Below, in pieces: positions 24,980 to 33,446 of a DNA stretch of 55,065 bases. The notes beneath the pieces are model-generated. The model worked only from the letters and a program-made list of their open reading frames with translations. It ran no database searches and was not told where the DNA came from. The translations under genes were made by a program, and so were the position numbers. Origin of the DNA: Pseudomonadales bacterium. Lineage in GTDB: Bacteria; Pseudomonadota; Gammaproteobacteria; Pseudomonadales; Azotimanducaceae. Location: contig JAJDVW010000117.1 of NCBI GenBank assembly GCA_022825925.1, positions 1 through 55,065 of the forward strand. Direction: 5' to 3'. Each line of letters opens with the position of its first letter. The first letter of the stretch is position 1.

Positions 24980-27012
24980 ATGTTGGAGCTCACAGTCATT
25001 CCGCCGGCACTCGGCCTCGTCGGCCTCGCCGCCGCGTTCGTGGTGTACGCCCTCGTCAAGCGGTACGAGGAAGGCGACGAGAAGGTCCGCGGCATCGCGG
25101 ACCAGATCCACCTCGGCGCCATGGTGTTCATGCGCCGCGAGTACCTGATGCTCGCGCTCTTCGGCGCGATACTGATCGTCATCCTGTTCTTTTCGCCGGG
25201 GCTCGGCGCCTCGACGGCGGTGGCGTTCATCATCGGGGCCCTGTCCTCGGCGGGGGCCGGCTGGATCGGGATGTACACGGCCACCAAGGCCAACGTGCGC
25301 ACCACCACGGCCGCCCACGTCCAGGGGGCGCCGGCGGCCCTGTCGGTGGCGTTCTTCGGTGGGTCCATCATGGGCCTCGCGGTCGCCTCGCTCGGGCTGC
25401 TCGGCCTCGGCATCGTCTACTACTACTTCGGCGGCGACCCCCACACCGCCCATCACATCCACGGCTTCGGCATGGGCGCCTCGAGCGTCGCGCTCTTCTC
25501 CCGCGTGGGCGGCGGCATCTACACCAAGAGTGCCGACGTCGGGGCGGACCTGTCGGCAAGATCGAGCAGGGCATTCCGGAAGACGACCCACGCAACCCGG
25601 GCGTGATCGCGGACAACGTCGGCGACAACGTCGGCGACATCGCCGGCATGGGCTCCGACATCTTCGAGTCCTACTGCGGCTCGATGATCGCGTCGATCGC
25701 CATCGCCGCCACCCTCGGCGCCGTGGCCCTCGGCAACCTGGTGCCCGACGCGGCGACGGAAGACGGCCGCGCGGCGCTCATGTCGCTGCCGCTGCTGCTC
25801 GCCTCGACGGGCCTCGTCTGCTCGATCATCGGCATCGGCATCGTGCGCAGCCGGTCCGCCTCGAACCCGGCACTGGCGCTGCGCATCGGCATGATCGTGA
25901 CGCCGATCCTGTTCATCGTGGCGGCGTGGTTCCTCATCGGCAACGCCGGCATCTCCCACGCGATCTGGTGGTCCGTGCTGGCCGGGGCCGTGGGAGGGGT
26001 CGTCATCGGACTCGTCACCGAGTACTACACGTCCTCGAAGCCCATCGTGCGCATCGCGGAGTCCGGCGAGACGGGGCCGGCCACCGTCATGATCACCGGC
26101 CTCGCGGTCGGCATGCAGTCCGTGGTCATCCCGCTGCTCGCCATCTGCGCCATCATCTTCGTCTCGACGCAGCTCGCCGGCCTCTACGGGGTCGGGATCG
26201 CCGCGGTCGGCCTGCTCGCCACGGTCGGCATGACGATGGCCGTGGACGCCTACGGCCCGGTCGCCGACAACGCCGGCGGCATCGCCGAGATGGCGGGGCT
26301 CGGGGAGGACACCCGCGCCATCACCGACTCCCTGGACGAACTCGGCAACACCACGGCCGCGATGGGCAAGGGCTTCGCCATCGGCGCCGCGGCCCTCGCG
26401 GCGCTCGCCATCATCGCCGCCTTCGTGGAGACCGTCGCCTACAACCGCGGCGGAGACTTCTCGCTGCACCTCGGCAACCCCGAGGTGCTGATCGGCCTGT
26501 TCATCGGCGGCATCACGCCGTTCCTCATCGCCTCGATCACCATGACTTCGGTCGGTGACGCGGCGATGGAGATGATCCAGGAGATCCGCCGTCAGTTCCG
26601 CGAGATCCCGGGGCTCCTCGAGGGCACGGCCGAGCCCGACAACGCCAAGTGCATCGACATCGCCACGTCCGCCGCGCTCAAGCGCATGCTGCTGCCCGGC
26701 GCCATCGCCGTGGCGCTGCCGCCCGTCGTGGGTTTCGGCATCGGCGCCCAGGCCCTCGGCGGCGCGCTCGGCGGCGCGCTGCTCGGCTGCGTGCTCATGG
26801 CGCTCACCATGGCGAACGCCGGCGGCGCGTGGGACAACGCCAAGAAGTACGTCGAGAAAGGCAACCTCGGCGGCAAGGGGTCGGAGGTGCACGCGGCGAC
26901 CGTCGTGGGCGACACCGTCGGCGACCCCTTCAAGGACACCTCCGGCCCGAGCATGAACATCCTCATCAACGTGATGGCGATCGTCAGCCTGGTGATCGCG
27001 CCGTTGCTGTAG
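24980..27012 (+). CDS. hppA: Membrane-bound ion-pumping pyrophosphatase (frameshifted in this sequence)
   Basis: About 677 residues if one missing base is restored. It hydrolyses pyrophosphate and pumps H+ or Na+ across the inner membrane, with about 16 membrane helices. The first frame runs to [15 protein letters not shown]; the normal continuation [14 protein letters not shown] with [14 protein letters not shown] (PPi site) is in the next frame. The codon for Val in DLVGK has lost a G after position 25552. The second frame then stays open to 27012, including [11 protein letters not shown] and [25 protein letters not shown] has Ala where K+-independent enzymes have Lys, so the enzyme should be K+-dependent. 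A sequencing error is as likely as a real mutation. Confidence 0.85.
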
Positions 27013-27213
27013 GGCTGGGCTCGCCCCCGCCCGTGCCGAGGTCGTGCAGGCGCTCGACACGGGAGGGGACAAGCCTCACAAGCGCTAACTTGACTCGATG
27101 CCTGGACCGCCGCGGCGTGCCCCTCGTTTGGACGAGGCCAATGCGTACAAGGCGCTTCCGCGCGCTTTGCGAACATGGCCCTGAGCAAGAAGCCGCGACG
27201 GCGAGGCGCCGCG

Positions 27214-27335
27214 TTATCCACCGCCCGCCCACCGGCGCTCTGGTGTTATCGGGGGAAAGCGCCCATGGACGGCCCGTGGAAAACGCTCCCTGCTCCTGGT
27301 GGGGTCCGGTGACAACAGGGCCAGGAGCCGGGGCC
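27214..27335 (+). repeat. Left arm of long imperfect inverted repeat flanking the RAYT gene
   Basis: The segment begins with CCACCGCCCGCCCACCGGCG and includes GGACGGCCCGTGGAAAA and CGCTCCCTGCT. The same order appears as a reverse complement at about 28401-28509. The arms lie about 1.07 kb apart and enclose the transposase gene. Similarity is strong in blocks, with small differences and indels between them. Confidence 0.65.
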
Positions 27336-27363
27336 GACCAGGCGTCGCGAACGGCATCCCTCC

Positions 27364-27392
27364 GCAACGGAACATCGCCCAATTCAATCGGG
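27364..27392 (+). repeat. REP-like unit A
   Basis: Contains CAACGGAACATCGCCCAATT followed by CAATCGGG. It is the most diverged of three related units in 160 bases and lies in the same direction as unit B. Confidence 0.6.
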
Positions 27393-27420
27393 AGGCCAGG
27401 CTGCGGAGCCATCACCCCCG

Positions 27421-27447
27421 CCAACAGAAACATCGCCCATTTCAAGC
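27421..27447 (+). repeat. REP-like unit B
   Basis: Contains CCAACAGAAACATCGCCCAT followed by TTCAAGC. With unit C it forms an inverted pair that could fold into a long hairpin, the arrangement of a BIME near a REP-associated transposase. Confidence 0.6.
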
Positions 27448-27495
27448 TCCCGCGGCCATTCTTGGCTCGTCGGCACGGTCCGCGGTTGGCTCCCC

Positions 27496-27523
27496 GATTG
27501 AAATGGGCGATGTTCTGTTGGGG
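27496..27523 (-). repeat. REP-like unit C (inverted)
   Basis: GATTGAAATGGGCGATGTTC followed by TGTTGGG is the reverse complement of the unit A/B text. The ATG at 27503, which could start the transposase, lies inside this unit. Confidence 0.6.
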
Positions 27524-28288
27524 GGGACGGGGCCGACGAACTCAGGTTTCGCGCGATCACGCCAGGCAAGCATCGAGTTCCGCCCCTGCGGCCGTGGCGG
27601 CGCGCGGCCCGGTGCGGGTCGTCCTCGTACGCGTCACTCGCGCGTGCCGCACCGCGACCGCGGCGGGGTGCCGGGGGATTGCCCGGTGCTGGTCACCTTG
27701 CGCGTGCTGGACGATGTGCCGCCGTTGCGCTGCGGCCGTTTCGTGCGGGCGTTCCGGGAGACGTTGGGCGAGTGTGCGCAGCGGCTCGGCTTCCGGGTGG
27801 TGCATTACTCCATCCAGGACGACCACGCGCATTTCCTGATCGAGGCACAGGGCAAGGTGCGCCTGGCGAACGGGATGAAGAGTCTCGCGGCCCGCTTTGC
27901 GCGGTGCGTGAACCGGGTGTTCGGGCGCGTTGGGCGGGTCCTGGCGGATCGCTTCCATCATGTGGTGAAACGCACGCCGACCGAGGTCAGGCGGGCGGTG
28001 GCGTACGTGCTGCTGAACGCGCGCAAGCATTTTCGGCAGCGGCGTCGGCGGGTGCCGCCGGTGGTGCTGGACGGGGCGAGTTCGGGGCTTTGGTTCGATG
28101 GGTGGAAGGGGCGTGCGCCGCCGCCCGGGCGTTATGCGGGCGCACGTCGCGAACGCGAAGTCGCGGCGCCACGGACCTGGTTGCTGTCCAAGGGTTGGCG
28201 GCGGATCGGCCTGATCGATCCGGCGGAAGTGCCGGGCGCCGCGCGGGACCGCCTTGGTCACATTCGGCGCACGGGCGCATCGGCCTAG
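27503..28288 (+). CDS. REP-associated tyrosine transposase (RAYT, Y1/HUH family)
   Basis: Up to 261 residues. Y1 transposases cut and rejoin single strands at REP hairpins. Seen: GRGGARPGAGRP in the basic N-terminus, PVLVTLRVLDDVPPLR, the HUH-type pair in SIQDDHAHFLIEA (H108, H110), RFARCVNRVFGR and the catalytic-Tyr helix AVAYVLLNARKH (Y168). It looks complete. The start is uncertain: ATG 27503 lies within a REP-like unit, and a later GTG or TTG start is possible. It is flanked by REP-like units upstream and by long inverted repeats on both sides, so it probably acts on those sequences. Confidence 0.8.
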   Translation: MGDVLLGGTGPTNSGFARSRQASIEFRPCGRGGARPGAGRPRTRHSRVPHRDRGGVPGDCPVLVTLRVLDDVPPLRCGRFVRAFRETLGECAQRLGFRVVHYSIQDDHAHFLIEAQGKVRLANGMKSLAARFARCVNRVFGRVGRVLADRFHHVVKRTPTEVRRAVAYVLLNARKHFRQRRRRVPPVVLDGASSGLWFDGWKGRAPPPGRYAGARREREVAAPRTWLLSKGWRRIGLIDPAEVPGAARDRLGHIRRTGASA

Positions 28289-28295
28289 GTCGCAG

Positions 28296-28352
28296 CGCCC
28301 CCGTCGGCGGGCCCTTCACCACATGGTCGAAACGATCCGCCAAGACCTGTTG
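28296..28352 (-). pseudogene. Inverted fragment of a RAYT gene
   Basis: Read on the minus strand this encodes VLADRFDHVVKGPPTGALR, closely matching VLADRFHHVVKRTPTEVRR inside the intact transposase gene (27937-27990). It lies 8 bases after the stop of the intact gene, in the opposite direction. It appears to be a piece of a second, related element or an inverted duplication. Confidence 0.6.
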
Positions 28353-28400
28353 CGGGGGGGGGGGTGCAGCCCGCCACGCCCGGCTATCACCGCAGCCCGG

Positions 28401-28509
28401 CCCCGGCCCGGTCACCGACACCACCAACCAGCAGGGAGCGTTTTTCCACGGGCCGTCCACGGGTGCGGTCCCCTCGCACAACAGAGCGCCGGTGGGCGGG
28501 CGGTGGAAA
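28401..28509 (-). repeat. Right arm of long imperfect inverted repeat flanking the RAYT gene
   Basis: Reverse complement of the left arm (27214-27335): it contains AGCAGGGAGCG, TTTTTCCACGGGCCGTCC and CGCCGGTGGGCGGGCGGTGG. It ends about 55 bases before the stop codon of the porin gene on the minus strand, so it could also act as a hairpin beyond that gene. Confidence 0.65.
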
Positions 28510-28562
28510 AACGCGGGGGGCAGTTCATGCCGGACGCCGTGGCCGGGCGCCCCGCCCGCAAG

Positions 28563-29765
28563 TCAGAACGAGTAACTGACGACGAACCAGGCCTTGCTGG
28601 TGTCGGTGGCCAGTTCGCGCGTGTGGTAGCGCGCGTACTTGAACTGCAGGCCGAACGGGCCCATCGACCAGACGGCGGACACGCCGGCCTCGCGGCCGTA
28701 GTTCATGTCGCCCTTGGCGGCGACGAACTCGTGGATGGCGGCGGTCAGCGCGACCGCGCCCACGTTGCCCGAGAACGTCAGGTAGGTGTCCTTGACGCCG
28801 GCCGGGGGCGTGGACAGGAACTTGTCCGTCCAGCCCTGGAACTTGTGCAGGGTCGCGACCGGCATCCGGACGGGCGCGGTCCCGCCGTCGCTGCCCAGCA
28901 CTTCGTGGCCCGCCGCGATCGTCACCCGCTCGATGGGCCACTTCGCCTCGACGAAGTAATACGGCGCGTCATAGGCGAGGGGGTTGTCTCCCCACTCCCG
29001 CTGTAGCGCGACGCGCGCCGACAGGGTCGCGGGGCCGTAGGTCCCCACGTAGTTGAGGCCGTAGCTCGCGTTGGAGTTGGCCGGGCCGTTGTCGTTCTCG
29101 AGATCGAGCAGGTAGGCGAACGCCGCCAGGGAGTGTCCTTCCGCGGGATCGTACGTCGCGCGCAGGAAGTGCGCGTTGCTGTCCCATTCGGCGGGCTGCA
29201 GGCCGTCCTCCGGCCCGAAGATGCGCCGCACCCGGGCGACGTAGCTGTAGTCGACGCCCACGCCGTCGCCCGTGAACTGCATCCGCACGCCGTCGAAGGT
29301 CTGCTCGTTCTGGCGCCAGGCCACACCGCCCACGAAACGCTGTTCGCCGTGGAGGATGCGTTGCCGGCCGGCGGTCAGGATCGTTCCGCCGTTCCGGAAC
29401 CGCAGGAACGCCTGGTTCAGGTCGGTACCGGTCGGGTCCGCCACGACCGGAAACTCCGTCCGGCCGTTTTCCAGCGAGTGATAGTCGTCGGATCCGACCG
29501 TGAACACGTGGTCGGCCTCGAGCCCCACGGAGAAGCCCTCCGTGGCATCCATGATCCAGGACACCCGCGCCTTCGCGGTCGACGCGAGCGCGTCCTCCTC
29601 GATGCCGTCCTGGTCCACGGTCTCGAGGCGATAGCGCAGGTCGAACTTCGGCCGGGTCTCGCGGGCCTCCTCCGCGAAGTCCGCCGACGCGACCGGCGCC
29701 AGGAGGAGCGCGGCGGCGCACGTCGCCGCCGCCATGCGGGTCCCGAAAATCACGCGATCAACCAC
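28563..29765 (-). CDS. Outer-membrane porin, alginate-export-like
   Basis: 400 residues from GTG at 29765, which has a GGAGAG site just upstream. A signal peptide (MAAATCAAALLLAPVASA) is followed by a beta-rich protein: FDLRYRLETVDQDG, LNQAFLRFRNGGTILTAGRQ, RFVGGVAWRQNEQTFDGVRM and a C-terminal aromatic ending KAWFVVSYSF that suits BAM-dependent insertion. The pattern resembles the AlgE/alginate-export porin family (single 16-18-strand barrel). Substrate unknown. An ATG at 29735 inside the signal peptide is an alternative start. Confidence 0.78.
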   Translation of the reverse strand: MVDRVIFGTRMAAATCAAALLLAPVASADFAEEARETRPKFDLRYRLETVDQDGIEEDALASTAKARVSWIMDATEGFSVGLEADHVFTVGSDDYHSLENGRTEFPVVADPTGTDLNQAFLRFRNGGTILTAGRQRILHGEQRFVGGVAWRQNEQTFDGVRMQFTGDGVGVDYSYVARVRRIFGPEDGLQPAEWDSNAHFLRATYDPAEGHSLAAFAYLLDLENDNGPANSNASYGLNYVGTYGPATLSARVALQREWGDNPLAYDAPYYFVEAKWPIERVTIAAGHEVLGSDGGTAPVRMPVATLHKFQGWTDKFLSTPPAGVKDTYLTFSGNVGAVALTAAIHEFVAAKGDMNYGREAGVSAVWSMGPFGLQFKYARYHTRELATDTSKAWFVVSYSF

Positions 29766-29925
29766 TGCGCTCTCCCCCGGCGGGTCCAGCCTCCGACAGG
29801 CCGCAAGGTTACCAGACGACCGAGGCCGACCCCCTTGCCGGCACGCCCCCGAAGTCCCGGGCAGCATGGGCCGTCCGGGGTGCCCTAACATACCGCTCCG
29901 AGCTAGGAACCTGGGGAGGGCAGCG

Positions 29926-31476
29926 ATGGTCTGGCAGCGGGAAATCGAGGAACTCGAGCGGCGCAAGCGATTCGCGGCGCAGATGGGCGGGGAGGCCGGC
30001 ATCCGGGAGCAGCGCCGGCGCGGCAAGCTGACGGTGCGCGAACGGGTCGACCTGCTGGCCGACGCGGGATCCTTCCAGGAGATCGGCGAGCTCGCCGGCG
30101 CCGCGACCTACGACGGCAACGATCTCGTGGACGTGCGTCCGTCGAACATGGTCATCGGGCTCGCCCGGCTCGACGGGCGCCCCTCCGTGCTGACCGCGGG
30201 CGACTTCACCGTCCGCGGCGGTGCGTCGGACGCCTCGATCGGCAACAAGGGCGGACACGCGCAGAACATGGCGCTCGACTGGCGGCTGCCGTTCGTCCGA
30301 CTGCTCGACGCGACCGGCGGGAGCGTGAAGACCTTCGAACAGATCGGCCGGACGTACATCCCGACGAACCCGGTCACGCCCGGCGTCGAGAACCTGCTCT
30401 GCCAGGTCCCGGTGGTCGCGGCCGTGCTCGGGTCCGTCGCCGGCCTGCCCGCGGTCGATGCCTGCCTCGCCCACTTCAACGTGATGGTGAAGGGCATCAG
30501 CCAGCTGTTTCCGGGCGGCCCGCCGGTGGTCAAGGCCGCCCTCGGGATCGACATCAGCAAGGAGGACCTCGGCGACGAGCGGAGCCAGGTGTTCGGGAGC
30601 GGCGTCGTCGACAACCTCGCCGACACGGAGGCCGAGGCCTTCGAGATGATCAAGCGCTTCCTCGGTTACCTGCCGAGCAACGTCTGGCAGATGGCGCCGC
30701 GCGCCGAAACCGACGACGACCCGAACCGGCGCGACGACGCGCTCCTGTCGATCGTCCCCCGGGAGAAGCGGCGCATGTACAACCCGCGGAAGATCCTCGA
30801 CGCGGTCCTGGACCGGGACTCCTTCTTCGAGATCACGCCGCACTACGGGCGCTCCCGCATCCTCGGCCTCGCCCGGATGAACGGCTATCCCGTGGGCGTG
30901 ATGATCAACAATCCCAAGCGCCTCGGCGGGTCCATGGACGTCGCGGCCGGGGTCAAGACGATCCGCTTCCTGCAGCTCTGCGACACCTTCCACCTGCCAA
31001 TGGTGTACTTCGCCGACGAACCGGGCTTCATGGTCGGCCCGGAGCAGCAGAGCCAGGGCATCGTGCGCGCCGGCGCCAAGATGCTCTGTGCCACGCTGCG
31101 CACGCGCATGCCCTGGATCTCGATCGTCACGCGGCAGCTCTACGGCGTGGCCGGACAGTGCCACGACCGTCCGAGCGGCATGTTCAAGCGCGTGGCGTGG
31201 CCCTCCGGGCACTGGGGTTCCATGCACATCGCCGGCGGCGTGTCGGCGGCGTACCGCCGCGTCATTGCCGAGTCCGACGACCCGGAGGCGAAACGGCTGG
31301 AGATCGAGGACCGCCTCGAGGCGCTCGCTTCGCCCTTCCGGACAGCCGAGGCCTTCAACATCGAGGAGATCATCGATCCCCGCGACACGCGGCCGATGGT
31401 GTGCGAGTTCGTGGAGATGGCGCAGGCGGTGCTCGAGACGCAGCTCGGGCCGAGCCCGACGCCCTACATGCCCTGA
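29926..31476 (+). CDS. Acyl-CoA carboxylase carboxyltransferase subunit
   Basis: 516 residues. Biotin-dependent carboxyltransferase of the AccD/PccB/MccB family: RRGKLTVRERVDLLADAGSF at the N-terminus, VLTAGDFTVRGGASDASIGNK with the oxyanion region, GGSVKTFEQIGRTYIP, then the second half with MNGYPVGVMINNPKRLGGSM, VYFADEPGFMVGPEQQSQGI and the C-terminal crotonase fold. GGGAGGG precedes the ATG at 29926. No biotin carboxylase is adjacent. Substrate (propionyl-, methylcrotonyl-, or another acyl-CoA) cannot be decided. Confidence 0.88.
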   Translation: MVWQREIEELERRKRFAAQMGGEAGIREQRRRGKLTVRERVDLLADAGSFQEIGELAGAATYDGNDLVDVRPSNMVIGLARLDGRPSVLTAGDFTVRGGASDASIGNKGGHAQNMALDWRLPFVRLLDATGGSVKTFEQIGRTYIPTNPVTPGVENLLCQVPVVAAVLGSVAGLPAVDACLAHFNVMVKGISQLFPGGPPVVKAALGIDISKEDLGDERSQVFGSGVVDNLADTEAEAFEMIKRFLGYLPSNVWQMAPRAETDDDPNRRDDALLSIVPREKRRMYNPRKILDAVLDRDSFFEITPHYGRSRILGLARMNGYPVGVMINNPKRLGGSMDVAAGVKTIRFLQLCDTFHLPMVYFADEPGFMVGPEQQSQGIVRAGAKMLCATLRTRMPWISIVTRQLYGVAGQCHDRPSGMFKRVAWPSGHWGSMHIAGGVSAAYRRVIAESDDPEAKRLEIEDRLEALASPFRTAEAFNIEEIIDPRDTRPMVCEFVEMAQAVLETQLGPSPTPYMP

Positions 31477-31497
31477 CGGCGCGGCCGCCCCGGGCGC

Positions 31498-32805
31498 CTA
31501 CGCCTCGAAGGGCGGCAGCTTCTTCGGGGCCAGTTCGTTGCGCAGCGTCACGTAGTCGGGCAGCCCGTGCCGGTAGGCGGGATAGTCCTCGCCGGCGATC
31601 AGCGGCCGGAGGTAGCGTCGTCCCGCCGCGGTGATGCCGTAACCCGACTTGGAGATGTAGGCCTTCGGGAGCTTCCGCTCGACGTTCGCCACGCTGCGGA
31701 GCGACGCCTCCCCGATGCGCCAGCGGTACGGCTCGTCGCTCTCCCGCACGATGGTCGGCATCACGGCATTGCGGCCCGTCAGCGCCAGCTCCACCGCGGC
31801 GCGGCCGACGGCGAACGCCTGCTCGACGTCGGTGGCGGAGGCGATGTGGCGGGCGGAGCGCTGCAGATAGTCCGCGACGGCCCAGTGATGCTTGTACCCC
31901 AGGGTCTCCCGCACCATGCGCGCGAGCGTCGGCGCCACGCCCCCGAGCTGGGCGTGCCCGAACGCGTCCCGGGCGCCGGACTCGGCGAGAAACGTGCCGT
32001 CGGGATGGCGGGTCCCCTCGGACGCGACGATGACGCAGTAGCCGACCCCGTCGACGGTGTCCCGGACCCGGGCGAAGAACGACGTCTCGTCGAACGGGAC
32101 TTCCGGGAAGAGGATGACGTGGGGCGGGTCCCCCGGCTGCTCCTGGGCCAGCCCGCCGGCCGCCGCGATCCACCCCGCGTGCCGCCCCATGACCTCGAGG
32201 ATGAACACCTTCGTCGAGGTCTCGCACATGGAAGCCACGTCCAGCGCCGCTTCGCGCACCGACACGGCGACGTATTTCGCGACCGACCCGAAGCCGGGGC
32301 AGGTGTCCGTCCGGGGCAGGTCGTTGTCCACGGTCTTCGGGATGCCGATGCAGACGAGCGGATACCCGAGCCGCGCCCCGAGCTGGGACACCTTGTGGGC
32401 GGTGTCCTGCGAGTCGCCGCCGCCGTTGTAGAAGAAGTAGCCGATGTCGTGGGCCCGGAACACGTCGATGAGGCGCGCGTACTCCCGCTCGTTCTCGTCG
32501 ATCGACGCGAGCTTGTAGCGGCACGAGCCGAACGCGCCGCTCGGCGTCGACCGCAGCCCCGCGATGGCGCCGGCCGATTCGACGCTGGTGTCGATGAGTT
32601 CCTCGCGCAACGCGCCGAGGATGCCGTTGCGCCCGGCGAAGACCTTGCCGATCCGGTCCCCGTACCGGCGCGCGGTCTCGATCACGCCGCACGCCGTGGC
32701 GTTGATCACGGCGGTCACGCCCCCCGACTGCGCGTAGAAGGCGTTCCGGCGCGGCTCCTTGGCCGGCGCCTTCCGCGGCTGCTTGCGTTGCTCGCTGCGC
32801 GCCAT
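31498..32805 (-). CDS. pfp: Pyrophosphate-dependent 6-phosphofructokinase
   Basis: 435 residues. It phosphorylates fructose 6-phosphate with PPi, reversibly. Seen: AQSGGVTAVINATACGVIE, YFFYNGGGDSQDTA, in which Asp follows the Gly triplet as in PPi enzymes, IGIPKTVDNDLPRTDTCPGFG with the PPi-selecting Lys, EVMGRHAGWIAAAGG and EGTRHPDG. The order and length fit the PPi-PFK group. It converges with the carboxyltransferase gene, whose stop is 21 bases away. Together with hppA it points to PPi-linked energy use. Confidence 0.9.
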   Translation of the reverse strand: MARSEQRKQPRKAPAKEPRRNAFYAQSGGVTAVINATACGVIETARRYGDRIGKVFAGRNGILGALREELIDTSVESAGAIAGLRSTPSGAFGSCRYKLASIDENEREYARLIDVFRAHDIGYFFYNGGGDSQDTAHKVSQLGARLGYPLVCIGIPKTVDNDLPRTDTCPGFGSVAKYVAVSVREAALDVASMCETSTKVFILEVMGRHAGWIAAAGGLAQEQPGDPPHVILFPEVPFDETSFFARVRDTVDGVGYCVIVASEGTRHPDGTFLAESGARDAFGHAQLGGVAPTLARMVRETLGYKHHWAVADYLQRSARHIASATDVEQAFAVGRAAVELALTGRNAVMPTIVRESDEPYRWRIGEASLRSVANVERKLPKAYISKSGYGITAAGRRYLRPLIAGEDYPAYRHGLPDYVTLRNELAPKKLPPFEA

Positions 32806-32921
32806 CGATACCGTCCTTCACCGTCGCGTCGCCCGGCGTCGATTGTAGAACGAGCCGGCGACCCGCCTCCCCCTCCGCGGAACATCGGCGGCGCCCGTTC
32901 GGCGCCAGTCCTTGTGCGACA

Positions 32922-33446
32922 ATGCCCGGCATGGCCCCCGTCCTGAAGCTCTTCTGGAACCTTTGTCTGCTGCGCATCGGTCCGGAGTCCGTGCCCGCGC
33001 GGACCTGGTTCGTGGCCGGCGCGGTCATCGCCGACATCGCGCTGTCGACCTTCGTCAACACGACCGTCGGCGACGTCGACACTGGGTGGGCGCTCGGCTG
33101 GGCCGTGATACCGCTCGCGACCGTCGGCGCGGTCACCTGGCTCGCGCTGTTCCTCCGGGGCATGGCGGGGCGGTTCCCGGCCACGCTGGCGGCCTTGGCC
33201 GGCACGGACTTCCTGCTGACGGTCCTTCCCGCGCTCCTGACCCCGGTGGCGGGAATCCAGGCGTTCGTGATGGTGCCGCTGCAGATCTGGCTGATCGTCG
33301 TGTGGGGATTCATCTTCCAGCACTCCTTCAACACGTCCCTGGCGTTCGGCATCCTCATCGCCTTCGGCATCTCCCTCGTCAGCACCATCGTCGCAGGCGC
33401 CGCCATCGGCTTTCCGGGACTCGAGCAGGCCGGAACGGGTAGTTGA
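32922..33446 (+). CDS. Polytopic membrane protein upstream of mpl
   Basis: 174 residues with four or five hydrophobic segments (for example WFVAGAVIADIALSTFV, ALGWAVIPLATVGAVTWLALFL, FLLTVLPALLTPVAGI and FGILIAFGISLVSTIVAGAA). The N-terminus may start at 32922 or at the ATG at 32931. I do not recognise a confident family, although the layout resembles small Yip1-like inner-membrane proteins. Its stop overlaps the TTG start of mpl by four bases, so the two are co-translated. Confidence 0.72.
   Translation: MPGMAPVLKLFWNLCLLRIGPESVPARTWFVAGAVIADIALSTFVNTTVGDVDTGWALGWAVIPLATVGAVTWLALFLRGMAGRFPATLAALAGTDFLLTVLPALLTPVAGIQAFVMVPLQIWLIVVWGFIFQHSFNTSLAFGILIAFGISLVSTIVAGAAIGFPGLEQAGTGS

Larger units (their letters stand above)
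27013..27502. other. Non-coding stretch carrying repeats upstream of the RAYT gene
   Basis: No gene is supported between hppA and the transposase gene. From about 27214 to 27335 lies the left copy of a long imperfect inverted repeat, and from 27364 onwards REP-like units, both listed separately. The hppA stop is followed by G/C-rich text without an obvious T-tract hairpin. Confidence 0.5.

Noticed and set aside
24829..25552. Upstream continuation of the second hppA frame, giving a 727-codon ORF.
   Set aside because: Before 25553 this frame is Arg-rich text; the true N-terminal half is in the other frame. The long ORF is a by-product of the frameshift.
27424..27523. REP-like units considered as a CRISPR array.
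   Set aside because: There are only three units, one inverted, with unequal spacing and no regular spacers; the adjacent RAYT gene explains them better.
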